From Bacillota bacterium (GTDB lineage Bacteria > Bacillota > Sulfobacillia > JAJZYS01 > JAJYTV01): a stretch of DNA of 64,000 bases. The position numbers and the translations under genes are program-made. The notes beneath the pieces are model-generated. The model saw nothing but the letters and a program-made list of their open reading frames with translations, was not told the DNA's origin and did not search any database. Positions within the stretch are counted from its first letter, which is position 1, and every line of letters starts with the position of its first letter. Where the stretch lies: the NCBI GenBank assembly GCA_021847575.1, contig JAJZQO010000004.1, forward strand, positions 35,698 to 99,697, read 5' to 3'. Shown piece after piece: positions 17,251-25,479 of this stretch.

Positions 17251-17973
17251 GTGCGGCTCAAGGCAGTGGCAACGGCCCAGGCCCTGTTCCCTTCGTTGGC
17301 CAGGGGATTGCCGGTCGTGGCGATCGACACCCTGCGGGCTGCCACGACTGCGGCGGCGGCCCTGGCGGCCGGTGCGGCGGCGGTGCGGCCGGTGACCGGC
17401 GTCGACGAGGCGTTCAGGCTGAAAGAGCGGCTGCCGGGGGCTGTCCTGGGCGGCGAGCGCGGCATGCGCCCCGTGCCCGGGTTCGACGCAGGCAACTCGC
17501 CTGCCGACTATCCGCGCAGTCTGGTGCGGGGTCGCGAGGTCGTCCTCACGACGACCAACGGCACGCTCGCCCTGGCGCGCGCCCGCTCAGCGACCGCGGT
17601 CGCTTTCGCGGCGCTCACGACCGCCCGTCTCGCCGCCGAGTGGCTCGCCGCCCAAGGGGCGGACGAGGCGCTCATCGCGATGAGCGGCACCGACGGCGGC
17701 TTCTCCCACGAGGACGCCCTGACCGCCGGAGCGATCGCCAGCCTCGTGCCCGGCGCGGAGCTGGACGATCTGCTGCTGACGGCCTGCGCGGCCTTCGCGG
17801 GGCGCAGGCGGCGCCTGCTCGAGGCCTTGCGCGCGACGCCGCACGGCCGGCGCCTGATCGCCGCGGGCTATGAGGGCGATATCGAGCTGGCAGCCCGCCT
17901 CGGTCACGCGCGACTCCTGCCGGTGCGCGACCGGCGCGACAAAGGAAGGCTCGTCGGCTGGCGGCGTCGCTGA
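17251..17973 (+). CDS. comB: Probable 2-phosphosulfolactate phosphatase (ComB family)
   Basis: 240 residues from GTG 17251, which has AAGGAG 8 nt upstream; an ATG at 17215 in the same frame lies between this and the opposite gene and lacks a ribosome site. Family motifs are VVAIDTLRAATT, GGERGMRPVPGFDAGNSP and TTTNGTLAL. ComB removes phosphate from 2-phosphosulfolactate to give sulfolactate. In methanogens this feeds coenzyme M. In Bacillus the YitC homologue belongs to spore sulfolactate synthesis, the more likely context here. No other sulfolactate gene is in the window. Confidence 0.85.
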   Translation: MRLKAVATAQALFPSLARGLPVVAIDTLRAATTAAAALAAGAAAVRPVTGVDEAFRLKERLPGAVLGGERGMRPVPGFDAGNSPADYPRSLVRGREVVLTTTNGTLALARARSATAVAFAALTTARLAAEWLAAQGADEALIAMSGTDGGFSHEDALTAGAIASLVPGAELDDLLLTACAAFAGRRRRLLEALRATPHGRRLIAAGYEGDIELAARLGHARLLPVRDRRDKGRLVGWRRR

Positions 17974-18046
17974 GCCTTTCCCGTCATGGTCCGGCGATTC
18001 CTGCTGGCCGGGCGCACTGGCGATCGACCCGTCAGGCCCCCCCCGT

Positions 18047-19030
18047 TCAGGCCGAGCGCAGCCGCAGCCTGCCGCCGTTTGTCGGCTCGAGCGCCAGCTG
18101 CAAACCCCTGCAGACCGTCTGCTCGGGCTCCATGTCGCGGTGCAGGGGCAGGTCGAGGCGCTCCTGCAGGACGTCCGCGAGCGCGTCAAGGCGCGAACCG
18201 CCGCCGGTCAGGACGACGCCGTGCTCGGCGAGATCCGCCACCAGCTCCGGCGAGACGTCGCGCAGGAGTTCCCGCACGGCGTGCGCGATCTGGTCCGCGA
18301 GCTGGTGCACCGCTGGCAGGACTTCCGCGCGGTCGAGCGTCACCGCGTGCGGCAGGCCCGTGACGAGGTCGCGCCCGTTCGCCCTCGCCTCGGCGAGCCC
18401 TTCGCCGAGCAGGCTGTGCTTGACCGCCTGCGCTGTCGCGGCGCCGACCATCAGGTTGTAGCGGTCGCGCATGAGGCGCGAGATGGCGTCGTCGATCTGG
18501 TCGCCGGCGGCGTCCACCTTGGCGCTCGCCACCGAGTGGCCGAGCGAGAGCAGGTCGACGCGGGTGCAGCTGGCGCCGATGTCGACGAGCAGTGTGCCGG
18601 TCGGCTGGAAGAGCGGCAGGTCGAGGCCGAGGGCCTTGCACGCCGACAAGGCGCAGAAGTGTACGCGGGCGGCGCCGGCATGCTGGGCGAGCACTGTGAG
18701 ACCGCGCCGGTCGATGGCACTCGCTCCGGCGCCAAGGGCGATCCAAATCTCTGGGCGGCGCAGGCCATGCCTGCCGGTGCGGGCCAAAAGGCTCCTCAGG
18801 AGGGCATCGGCGAGCTTCTGCGAGCGCACGCCGCCACGCGCGAAGGGGCGCTCCGCCTCGAGTCCGTCGGGCGTGCGGCCAAGCATGCGCAGGGCCTGCT
18901 CGCCGACGGCGACGACATCGCCCTGGACCCGGTGCGCCACGACGGCCGGCTCGCTCAGAGGCGGACGGCGGTTGCCTTCCACGCCCATGCGCACGTTCTC
19001 GCTGCCGAAATCGAAAATCAGGCGTCGCAC
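18047..19030 (-). CDS. Diverged MreB/Mbl-like actin-family protein
   Basis: 327 residues from GTG 19030, which has GGGGAGGG upstream. The actin-fold ATP-binding elements are recognisable but diverged: phosphate-1 DFGSENVRMG where MreB has DLGTANT, phosphate-2 LVDIGASCTRVDLLSLG where MreB has VDIGGGTTEIAVISLGG, and VLTGGGSRL in the adenosine region. Length matches MreB. No mreC or mreD is adjacent, and the gene is convergent with comB. It may be a spore- or division-related MreB paralogue rather than the housekeeping rod-shape protein. Confidence 0.7.
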   Translation of the reverse strand: MRRLIFDFGSENVRMGVEGNRRPPLSEPAVVAHRVQGDVVAVGEQALRMLGRTPDGLEAERPFARGGVRSQKLADALLRSLLARTGRHGLRRPEIWIALGAGASAIDRRGLTVLAQHAGAARVHFCALSACKALGLDLPLFQPTGTLLVDIGASCTRVDLLSLGHSVASAKVDAAGDQIDDAISRLMRDRYNLMVGAATAQAVKHSLLGEGLAEARANGRDLVTGLPHAVTLDRAEVLPAVHQLADQIAHAVRELLRDVSPELVADLAEHGVVLTGGGSRLDALADVLQERLDLPLHRDMEPEQTVCRGLQLALEPTNGGRLRLRSA

Positions 19031-19104
19031 GAAGGAGCCCTCCCCGCTTGTCCTACACTCCCATTGAAGCGAACAGGCGGTTGGCTCGCACCGATCAAAT
19101 AATG

Positions 19105-19132
19105 GCGGCGGACCCACCGAGGGGTCCGCCGC
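19105..19132 (-). terminator. Hairpin terminator after mtaD
   Basis: Arms 19105-19115 and 19122-19132 (GCGGCGGACCC and complement) enclose a 6-nt loop. On the minus strand the stem is followed by CATTATTTG. It begins 25 nt after the mtaD stop. Confidence 0.7.
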
Positions 19133-19157
19133 GCAGCGTCCAAGGGAGCGCCTGGAA

Positions 19158-20447
19158 CTAGAGGAGCTGCTGGCCTGCGATGCGCTCGGCGGCTTGCCGG
19201 GCCGACGCGAGCACATCCTGGGCGTCGACGACGAGGTGGTGGCCCTCGCGGTAGATCAGGCGCCCGGAAGCGTAAACGCGCTCCACGTCCCGCGACGTCG
19301 CGGTGTAGACGAGCGCCGAATAGGGGTCGAAGACAGGCTGCAGGCGGTAGCCGCGCAGGTCGACGACGACCAGGTCGGCGAGATAGCCCCGCTCGAGGGC
19401 CCCGAGTCTGGGCCAGCCCAGCGCAATGGCGCCTTCGCGCGTCGCCATGCGCAGGACGTCGCGCGCCGTGAGGGCCGCGGCGTCCTGCGCGACGCCCTTG
19501 GCGATCCAGGCCGCCGCCTTCATGCTCAGGAACGGGTCCAGGAGGTTGGCGCTGGCGGCCCCGTCCGAGCCGATGCCGACCGGAACGCCCGCGTCGCGCA
19601 GCCTGCGCGTCGGCGCGAAGCCGCAGCCCAGCTTGAGGTTCGAGACCGGGCAGTGCGCCACGCCGAGGCTCAGGCTGGCCAGGATGCCGATGTCGCCGTC
19701 GCCGGGAAAGACCATGTGCGCCGCGATGACGTGCTGGCGCGAGAGGCCGCTCTGCGTCAGCACCCGCGCGGGCGACGTGCCCTGGCGCGCGAGTTCCTCG
19801 GTTTCGCCCCGCGTCTCCGCGAGGTGGATGTGGACCGGCGCCGAGAGCGCTGCCGCGTAGTCCGCCACTTCGCGCAGGTAGTCGGGCGGGCAGGTGTAGG
19901 GCGCGTGGGGCCCGAGCGCGACCTGAATGCGGCCGCCGAGTGCGCCCTGCCAGCGCTCGTGCAGCGCGACGCCCCGCCGCAGGCTCTCGCGCTCGGCATC
20001 CTGCGCGCCGATCAGGCCTTGCGTGATCATGCCGCGGATGCCGGACTCGCCGATCGCCTCGGCGACGCGGTCCATCGAGCCATACATGTCGTTGACGCAG
20101 GTCACGCCGGCGGCGACCGCCTCAAGCAGCGCGAGGCGCGTCCCCTGCAGGATGTCCTCGGGCGTCATGCGGGCCTCGATCGGCCAGACGTGCTCCTCAA
20201 GCCACGGCATCAGCGGCACGTCGTCCGCGACGCCGCGCAGGATCTGCATCGCTAGATGCGTGTGGGCGTTGACAAAGCCGGGGATGATGACGCGGCCCGG
20301 AACGTGCTCGATCTCATCCTCGGGCGCGGCCGAGGGCGCGCCCTGCGCCGGGCCGGCATAGGCGATGCGCTCGCCGTCGAGGACGAGCACCGCGTGGTCG
20401 ATGCGCTCATCTGGGGTGAGCAGTGTCGCCCCTTCGAGGCGGATCAT
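19158..20447 (-). CDS. mtaD: 5-methylthioadenosine / S-adenosylhomocysteine deaminase
   Basis: 429 residues from ATG 20447, which overlaps the ahcY stop as ATGA. It is an amidohydrolase: NAHTHLAM carries the metal ligands H62 and H64, followed by HIHLAETRGE, VIAAHMVF and GSDGAASANLLD. MtaD enzymes deaminate the adenine of MTA and SAH to inosine forms (MTI and SIH). It is last in the chain ndk-mtnP-ahcY-mtaD, directly coupled to the hydrolase that would use its SIH product. A terminator follows. Confidence 0.93.
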   Translation of the reverse strand: MIRLEGATLLTPDERIDHAVLVLDGERIAYAGPAQGAPSAAPEDEIEHVPGRVIIPGFVNAHTHLAMQILRGVADDVPLMPWLEEHVWPIEARMTPEDILQGTRLALLEAVAAGVTCVNDMYGSMDRVAEAIGESGIRGMITQGLIGAQDAERESLRRGVALHERWQGALGGRIQVALGPHAPYTCPPDYLREVADYAAALSAPVHIHLAETRGETEELARQGTSPARVLTQSGLSRQHVIAAHMVFPGDGDIGILASLSLGVAHCPVSNLKLGCGFAPTRRLRDAGVPVGIGSDGAASANLLDPFLSMKAAAWIAKGVAQDAAALTARDVLRMATREGAIALGWPRLGALERGYLADLVVVDLRGYRLQPVFDPYSALVYTATSRDVERVYASGRLIYREGHHLVVDAQDVLASARQAAERIAGQQLL

Positions 20448-21670
20448 TGGGTGCCCTCGCGCCAGGTGCCGCGGTAGCGCTGCTGTTCGTCGGTCTCCCG
20501 CTCGAGGCCGATGCCCCGCGCGGCGAGGGAAAGCGATGCGACCCGCGCGTCGAGCTCGTCCGGATACGGGTGGACGCCGGGCGTGAGGCGGTTCGCGGCC
20601 AGGTGCAGCAGGGCGAGGGCTTGAACCGCGAACGAGAGGTCCATGATCTCCACCGGGTGCCCGTCGCCTGCAGCCAGGTTGACCAGCCTGCCTTCGGCCA
20701 GCAGGTAGAGGCGGCGGCCGTCGGCCAGCCGGAAGCGCTCGACGCCTTCCCGGGCCGTCTCGACCCCTGTCGCGAGGGCCCTCAAGGCCTGTTTGTCGAT
20801 CTCGACGTCGAAGTGGCCCGCGTTCGCGAGCAGAACGCCGTCGCGCATCCGCTCGAGATGCTCGCGCCGCACCACCCTGATGGCGCCGGTCACTGTGACG
20901 ACGATGTCGGCCCGCGGCGCGAGCTCGTCCATCGTGCCGACGTCGTAGCCGTCGAGCCAGGCCTCGTTCATCTTGACCGGATCGATGTCGACAACGCCGA
21001 CGCGCGCACCGAGTCCCCTCAGGCGCTGGGCGACCCCCTTGCCGCACTGGCCGAAGCCCACGACGAGCGCGTTGCGTCCCGCGATCGTCAGGTTCGTGGC
21101 GTGCATGATCGCTTCCACCACCGACTGCCCGGTGCCGAAGCGGTTGTCGAAGAGGTGCTTCATCTTGGCGTCGTTGACCGCGATCATCGGCACCTTGAGC
21201 TCGCCGGCCAGGTGCATCGCGCGCAGGCGGACGAGACCCGTCGTCGTCTCTTCGGCCCCGCCGCGCAGATCCGCGAGCAGCTGCGGGCGCTCAAGGTGGA
21301 GACGGGTGACGAGGTCGCCGCCGTCGTCGACGAGCAGCGTCGGCCGATGCGAAAGCACCTTGTCGAGGTATCCGAAATACTCTTCGGGCGTGGCGCCGTG
21401 CCGAGCGTAGACGTGCACGCCGCGACCCGCCAGGGCCTCGGCGACGGCGTCCTGCGTCGAGAGCGGATTCGATCCCGCGATCGCCACCTCGGCGCCCAGA
21501 TCCCTGAGCGCGAGCGCGAGGCGGGCCGTCTTGGCCTCCAGGTGCAGCGCGATGCCCACCCGCTCCCCCTTGAGGGGCTTGTGTGCCTGCCCTTCGCGGA
21601 TCAGCTGGTCCAGGATCGGCATGTGCTCCTCGGCCCAGTCGATGCGCCTGTCTCCGTCCTGCCTGCTCAC
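20444..21670 (-). CDS. ahcY: Adenosylhomocysteinase (or S-inosylhomocysteine hydrolase)
   Basis: 408 residues from GTG 21670, which overlaps the mtnP stop (GTGA). Family marks are SNPLSTQD, AGRNALVVGFGQCGKG (Rossmann NAD site), NDAKMKHLFDNRFGTGQS and GHPVEIMDLSFAVQAL. The enzyme splits SAH (or SIH) into homocysteine and a nucleoside and relieves inhibition of methyltransferases. It is of the short type typical of archaea and thermophilic bacteria, without the insertion of the 430-490-residue enzymes. In Methanocaldococcus such an enzyme uses SIH after deamination. Tight coupling to mtaD suggests the same here, as inference. Confidence 0.93.
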   Translation of the reverse strand: MSRQDGDRRIDWAEEHMPILDQLIREGQAHKPLKGERVGIALHLEAKTARLALALRDLGAEVAIAGSNPLSTQDAVAEALAGRGVHVYARHGATPEEYFGYLDKVLSHRPTLLVDDGGDLVTRLHLERPQLLADLRGGAEETTTGLVRLRAMHLAGELKVPMIAVNDAKMKHLFDNRFGTGQSVVEAIMHATNLTIAGRNALVVGFGQCGKGVAQRLRGLGARVGVVDIDPVKMNEAWLDGYDVGTMDELAPRADIVVTVTGAIRVVRREHLERMRDGVLLANAGHFDVEIDKQALRALATGVETAREGVERFRLADGRRLYLLAEGRLVNLAAGDGHPVEIMDLSFAVQALALLHLAANRLTPGVHPYPDELDARVASLSLAARGIGLERETDEQQRYRGTWREGTQ

Positions 21671-22440
21671 GACATCGCCTCCGGCTGCGGATGGATACCG
21701 CAGCGATAGTCCCTGCCGAGGTCCCGAGCGGTGCCAAGGAGGAGGTTCGAGAGCGTCCTCCCCTGCTCCGCCATCAACTCGAGCACTTCCTCATGCGACG
21801 GGCGCGCGCCCTGCACCCCGGCGGCCAGGTTGGTCACGAGGGCGACCGCGGCGTAGCAGATGCCCATCTCAGCCGCGAGCACGGCCTCCGGCACCTGCGT
21901 CATGCCCACCACGTCGCCGCCGAGCTGCGCGTAGGCGCGGATCTCGGCCGGGGTCTCGAAGCGCGGTCCCTCGGTGCAGACGTAGACGACGTCCTCGCGC
22001 CGCAGCGCGATGCCCTGCCGGTCGGCGCTGCGGCGCAGGGCCGCGCGCAACGTGGGGCAGTAGGCGTCGCTGACGTTCTGGTGCACCACGCCGGGACCGT
22101 CGTGGAACGTCGTCGGCCGCGACTTGGTGAAGTCGATGAAGTCGCCGAGCAGGGCCAGGCTGCCCGGCGGGATGTCTTCGCGGACCGAGCCGACGGCGGA
22201 CGTCGCGAGGATGGCCGTGACACCGATCTCCTTGAGGCCCCAGAGCAGGGCGCGCGCCGGCAGGCGGTGCGGCGGGACGGCGTGTCCCTTGCCGTGGCGC
22301 GGCGCGAAGACCAGCTCGAGACCGTCCGGCAGCCGCACCTGCGTCACCGCTGCGTCGCCGTAGGGCGTCGCGACCACGCGTTCGTGCTCCTCGGCACCAG
22401 GCAGGGCATAGACGCCAGTGCCGCCGATGATCGCGATCAT
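21667..22440 (-). CDS. mtnP: Methylthioadenosine/methylthioinosine phosphorylase
   Basis: 257 residues from ATG 22440, one base after the ndk stop. PNP/MTAP family marks: IGGTGVY, phosphate loop APRHGKGH, TEGPRFETPAEI, and GMTQVPEAVLAAEMG. The base-recognition segment reads ALVTNLAAG with N204. MTA-specific enzymes usually have Asp in this place (TDYD), while inosine/guanosine phosphorylases have Asn. It may therefore prefer methylthioinosine (or 6-oxopurine) substrates, matching the mtaD deaminase in the same operon. Product ribose-1-phosphate derivatives would enter methionine salvage or disposal. Confidence 0.88.
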   Translation of the reverse strand: MIAIIGGTGVYALPGAEEHERVVATPYGDAAVTQVRLPDGLELVFAPRHGKGHAVPPHRLPARALLWGLKEIGVTAILATSAVGSVREDIPPGSLALLGDFIDFTKSRPTTFHDGPGVVHQNVSDAYCPTLRAALRRSADRQGIALRREDVVYVCTEGPRFETPAEIRAYAQLGGDVVGMTQVPEAVLAAEMGICYAAVALVTNLAAGVQGARPSHEEVLELMAEQGRTLSNLLLGTARDLGRDYRCGIHPQPEAMS

Positions 22441-22441
22441 C

Positions 22442-22897
22442 TCAGTTGCCAGCGTAGATCCACTCTTCCTCCGGCCGCGGCTGGCCAACCAGCTCGCCTG
22501 GGCGGAAGAAGAGGCCGATCTCGCGCTCGGCGGCCTCGGGCCCGTCCGAGCCGTGCACGATGTTGGCCGCGATCTGCATGGCGAAGTCGCCCCTGAGCGT
22601 GCCCGGGGCCGCCTTGGCGGGATCGGTCGCGCCCATCACGTTGCGGGCGATGCCGATGGCGTCCTGGCCCTCCCAGACCATGGCGACGATCGGGCCCGAG
22701 GTGATGAAGTTGACCAGCCCGGCGAAGAACGGCTTCTCGCGGTGCGCCTCGTAGTGGCGGGAGGCCAGCTCCTCGCTGACCCGCATCAGCTTGAGTCCGA
22801 CCAGCCTGAGGCCCTTGCGCTCCAGGCGGCCGATCACCTCGCCGACGAGACCGCGTCCGACTCCGTCCGGCTTGACGGCAACGAATGTGCGTTCCAT
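22442..22897 (-). CDS. ndk: Nucleoside diphosphate kinase
   Basis: 151 residues, standard length. The phosphorylated histidine is H115 in NIVHGSDG, and the N-terminus [13 protein letters not shown] is typical. It equilibrates NTP and NDP pools. It heads the chain ndk-mtnP-ahcY-mtaD with a 1-nt gap to mtnP, so it may be co-expressed with nucleoside salvage. A hairpin separates it from speH upstream. Confidence 0.97.
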   Translation of the reverse strand: MERTFVAVKPDGVGRGLVGEVIGRLERKGLRLVGLKLMRVSEELASRHYEAHREKPFFAGLVNFITSGPIVAMVWEGQDAIGIARNVMGATDPAKAAPGTLRGDFAMQIAANIVHGSDGPEAAEREIGLFFRPGELVGQPRPEEEWIYAGN

Positions 22898-22924
22898 GGC
22901 TCTAGCGTTCCCCTCCCGAAAGTT

Positions 22925-22950
22925 GCGCCCCGGTCCTTCGACCGGGGCGC
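22925..22950 (-). terminator. Hairpin terminator between speH and ndk
   Basis: Arms 22925-22935 and 22940-22950 (GCGCCCCGGTC and complement) form an 11-bp stem with a CTTC/GAAG tetraloop. It begins 7 nt past the speH stop; AACTTTC follows on the minus strand. Confidence 0.75.
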
Positions 22951-22957
22951 CCTGTCT

Positions 22958-23329
22958 TTAGCCGACTTGCGTTTCTACCTCGGCGAAGACGCCGCGCTCC
23001 GTCTCTGTCGCCGTCACGCTTTCAGCGCGGAAGTGCTCCACAATATAGTTGCAGGCGTCCCATGGTTCGACGCGTTCCCCGCATGTGAACACATCTACCG
23101 CGGCGTAGCCCAGTTCGGGCCAGGTGTGCACCGCCAGGTGCGACTCCGAGATGACCACCACACCACTGACGCCCTGGGGGCTGAACTTATGGAAGGCTAC
23201 TTCCCGGACCTCAGCACCCGACTCCAGCGCTGCGGCCACCAGGATTCTCTCAACCCGCTCCGGGTCGTTGAGAATCGCCCGGTCGCAACCGTACACCTCG
23301 GCCAGAATGTGCCGGCCCAGTGCGTTCAT
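22958..23329 (-). CDS. speH: S-adenosylmethionine decarboxylase proenzyme (SpeH/SpeD type 1b)
   Basis: 123 residues, the normal size of the short prokaryotic type. Self-cleavage to make the pyruvoyl group occurs at E62|S63 in ISESHLAVHTWPE; H68 and C83 (FTCGE) are the processing and catalytic residues. Decarboxylated SAM is the aminopropyl donor for spermidine, and MTA is the by-product handled by the adjacent mtnP/mtaD genes. It is transcribed alone from a near-consensus promoter and ends at a hairpin. Confidence 0.96.
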   Translation of the reverse strand: MNALGRHILAEVYGCDRAILNDPERVERILVAAALESGAEVREVAFHKFSPQGVSGVVVISESHLAVHTWPELGYAAVDVFTCGERVEPWDACNYIVEHFRAESVTATETERGVFAEVETQVG

Positions 23330-23365
23330 CGATCAGCCCCCTCGCATCGGTTCACCATCAAATGC

Positions 23366-23394
23366 ATTGTAGAGACATGTCGGAAGGTTGTCAA
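23366..23394 (-). promoter_or_regulatory. Sigma-A promoter of speH
   Basis: On the minus strand TTGACA (23394-23389) and TACAAT (23371-23366) are separated by exactly 17 nt. The -35 is consensus and the -10 differs at one base. The expected start near 23359 leaves a leader of about 30 nt with GAGGGGG before the ATG. It is the best promoter match I found in the window. Confidence 0.85.
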
Positions 23395-23644
23395 CGAACA
23401 GACGGTGTTTTCAGCAACGATTCACGATCTGGCGGAGTGAGACGCGATGGCTGACGTGATCGCGCTCATCCGCTCCGTATCTCTTGCGATTTCGCTGCCG
23501 TACGTGTAGTGCGACGGTTCACGAGACATAATCGGGACTTGTCCCAGACTTGCGGCCGCCTGTCCGCGGCGCATAGCGGGGCTCACGCGCCGCGACACGC
23601 TGCGCTGCGTTTCGACGCCTTTCGCGGCCAGGAGGCGACGGGCT
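23395..23644. other. Non-coding stretch upstream of the speH promoter
   Basis: About 250 bp between the speH promoter and the stop of the SRPBCC gene. It is less GC-rich than its surroundings. A short GGGACTTGTCCC inverted repeat lies near 23534. I see no gene. Confidence 0.4.
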
Positions 23645-24082
23645 TCAGCTGTCCCTGAGGTCCCGCTCGAGGGCGTCGAGCATCTGCTCGGCGTTGCGGC
23701 GCAGGATCAGCTTGGCCACGGGATTGAACAGGCTCGCGATCATCGGCATGCCGAACTCGAAGTCGGTCGTGAGCGTGACGCTCGTGCCGCCAGCGGCGGG
23801 CACGACCCGCCATTCGCCTTCGAAGCGCCTGAGGTCCCCGGAGATCTGCTGATAGGTTATGCGCCCCTCCTCTGGCAGGAAGGTGTCCCGCTCCAGCCAG
23901 CGGAATGGCGCGCCCTGCAGCGTGACGTGCCACTGCGAGTCGGTCGAGTTGCCCTCGCGGCGCACCACCTCGACCGAGTTGACGTTCTCCATGAAGCGCG
24001 GAAAGGACTCCATGTCCGAGAGCACCGCGAACACGGCTTCGGGGTTCGCCTTGATCAGCTTCTGCACTTCCACGTAGGGCAT
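23645..24082 (-). CDS. SRPBCC (START/polyketide-cyclase-like) protein
   Basis: 145 residues from ATG 24082. The pattern of an N-terminal strand (MPYVEVQKLIKA), a helix ending in VLSDMESFPRFMENV, a central sheet with WHVTLQGAPFRWLERD, and a C-terminal amphipathic helix (LFNPVAKLILRRNAEQMLDAL) fits the COQ10/polyketide-cyclase branch of SRPBCC proteins, which bind hydrophobic ligands in a deep cavity. The ligand is unknown. It lies 14 nt after the aminotransferase stop on the same strand and is probably co-transcribed with it. Confidence 0.78.
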   Translation of the reverse strand: MPYVEVQKLIKANPEAVFAVLSDMESFPRFMENVNSVEVVRREGNSTDSQWHVTLQGAPFRWLERDTFLPEEGRITYQQISGDLRRFEGEWRVVPAAGGTSVTLTTDFEFGMPMIASLFNPVAKLILRRNAEQMLDALERDLRDS

Positions 24083-24096
24083 GGTCGGCGCTCCTT

Positions 24097-25365
24097 TCAG
24101 AGGTCCTCGGCCACGAGCGCGACCTGGGCGGCCGCCTCGCGGATCTGGCCAAGCGTCTCCGCGATCGTCTCCTCGGAGATGATGACGGGCGGGATCATGC
24201 GCAGAACGCGCTCGTTGTTCAGGGTCCAGAGCGCCAGCACGTGCCGGTGCAGGAGTTCCGACATCAGCATGCCGCCGACGCCCTCGCGCGTGGCCTCGAG
24301 ACCGAGCATCAGGCCACGGCCGCGCACCTCTGAGATCACGCCGGGGAACTCGCGCGCCAGCGACTCGAGCCCTTCCCGCAGGAGAGCGCCCTTGCGCCTG
24401 GCCTGCCCCGGGAAGTCCTCCTCGCGCATCACGTCGATGGCCTCGCAGCCGACCGCTGCGGTGAGCGGCGCGCCGCCGCCGCCGCCACCGCCGAAGGTGC
24501 TCGTGTGGATGAGCGGCATGCTGTCGAGAAAGCCCATGGCGTCCCGGGTGCCGACACAGGCGCCGAGCGGCAGGATGCCGCCGCCGAGGGCCTTCGAGAC
24601 CGTGAGGAAGTCCGGTACGACGCCCTGCTCGTGCTCGCAGGCGAAGTAGTGGCCCGTGCGGCCCATGCCGCTCTGCACCTCGTCGAAGATCAGCATCGCG
24701 CCCGCATGGTCGCAGATGGCACGCGCATGCGCGAGGTAGCCGTCGGGCGGCACGATGATGCCGCCCTCGCCCTGGATCGGCTCGAGGATGACGGCCGCGA
24801 CCTCCTCGTCCACGGCGGCCTCGAGGGCCTTTGCGTCGCCGTACGGCACCAGGCGCACGTCGGTGAGCAGGGGGCGGAAGGGGTCCTTGTAGAGGTCGCG
24901 ACCGCTGACCGAGAGCGCGCCGAACGTCTTGCCGTGGAAGGCGCCGATGGTCGAGACGAACACCTTGCGGCCGGTGCGCAGGCGCGAGAACTTGAGCGCG
25001 GCCTCGTTCGCCTCGGCCCCCGAGTTGCAGAAGAAGCTGAGCTGAAGATCGCCTGGGGTCACCTCCGCGAGCCGCTTCGCGAGCGCGATCGGCTCGAGCA
25101 CAGGCAGCGATCTCGAGGGCAGGGCGATGCGGTCGAGCTGCGCCTTCGCGCGCGCGACGATGCGGGGATGCAGGTAGCCGTGCACCATGACGCCGTAACC
25201 GCCGCCCATGTCGGTATAGCGGTTGCCCTCGCTGTCGTAGACAAAGGCGCCTTCCGCCCGCACCTCCGGCGAGAGCACGCCGAGAAAGCTGTAGGCGCGC
25301 GCGATGCCAGGGTTGATGTAGCGGGCGAGATCCTGAAGCCAGGCTTCATCCGGCAAAATGGTCAT
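24097..25365 (-). CDS. Class III (PLP) aminotransferase
   Basis: 422 residues from ATG 25365. PLP-binding features: SGAEANEAALK, FHGKTFGAL, D228 in LIFDEVQSGMGRTG, and the Schiff-base lysine K258 in TVSKALGGGILP. The family covers ornithine, acetylornithine, putrescine and 4-aminobutyrate transaminases; the substrate is uncertain. A run of seven glycines occurs in TSTFGGGGGGGAPL, where most relatives have a normal GGNPLA segment. It may use an amine, given speH nearby, but no operon link supports that. The start is uncertain, since GGAAGG lies too close to this ATG. Confidence 0.85.
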   Translation of the reverse strand: MTILPDEAWLQDLARYINPGIARAYSFLGVLSPEVRAEGAFVYDSEGNRYTDMGGGYGVMVHGYLHPRIVARAKAQLDRIALPSRSLPVLEPIALAKRLAEVTPGDLQLSFFCNSGAEANEAALKFSRLRTGRKVFVSTIGAFHGKTFGALSVSGRDLYKDPFRPLLTDVRLVPYGDAKALEAAVDEEVAAVILEPIQGEGGIIVPPDGYLAHARAICDHAGAMLIFDEVQSGMGRTGHYFACEHEQGVVPDFLTVSKALGGGILPLGACVGTRDAMGFLDSMPLIHTSTFGGGGGGGAPLTAAVGCEAIDVMREEDFPGQARRKGALLREGLESLAREFPGVISEVRGRGLMLGLEATREGVGGMLMSELLHRHVLALWTLNNERVLRMIPPVIISEETIAETLGQIREAAAQVALVAEDL

Positions 25366-25435
25366 CCTTCCGACGAAAGCATTGCCTTGGCTGTCCAATT
25401 GCACCCTGGGCGCCGCGATTCCTGCGCGGTCACGC

Positions 25436-25469
25436 GAAGCGGCCACCTCCCGCGGGAGGTGGCCGCTTC
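25436..25469 (-). terminator. 16-bp perfect inverted repeat after korC
   Basis: Arms 25436-25451 and 25454-25469 are exact complements (GAAGCGGCCACCTCCC and partner) around a tiny loop. It lies 11 nt after the korC stop and upstream of the aminotransferase start. There is no U tract. Confidence 0.65.
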
Positions 25470-25479
25470 GGGCGATGGA

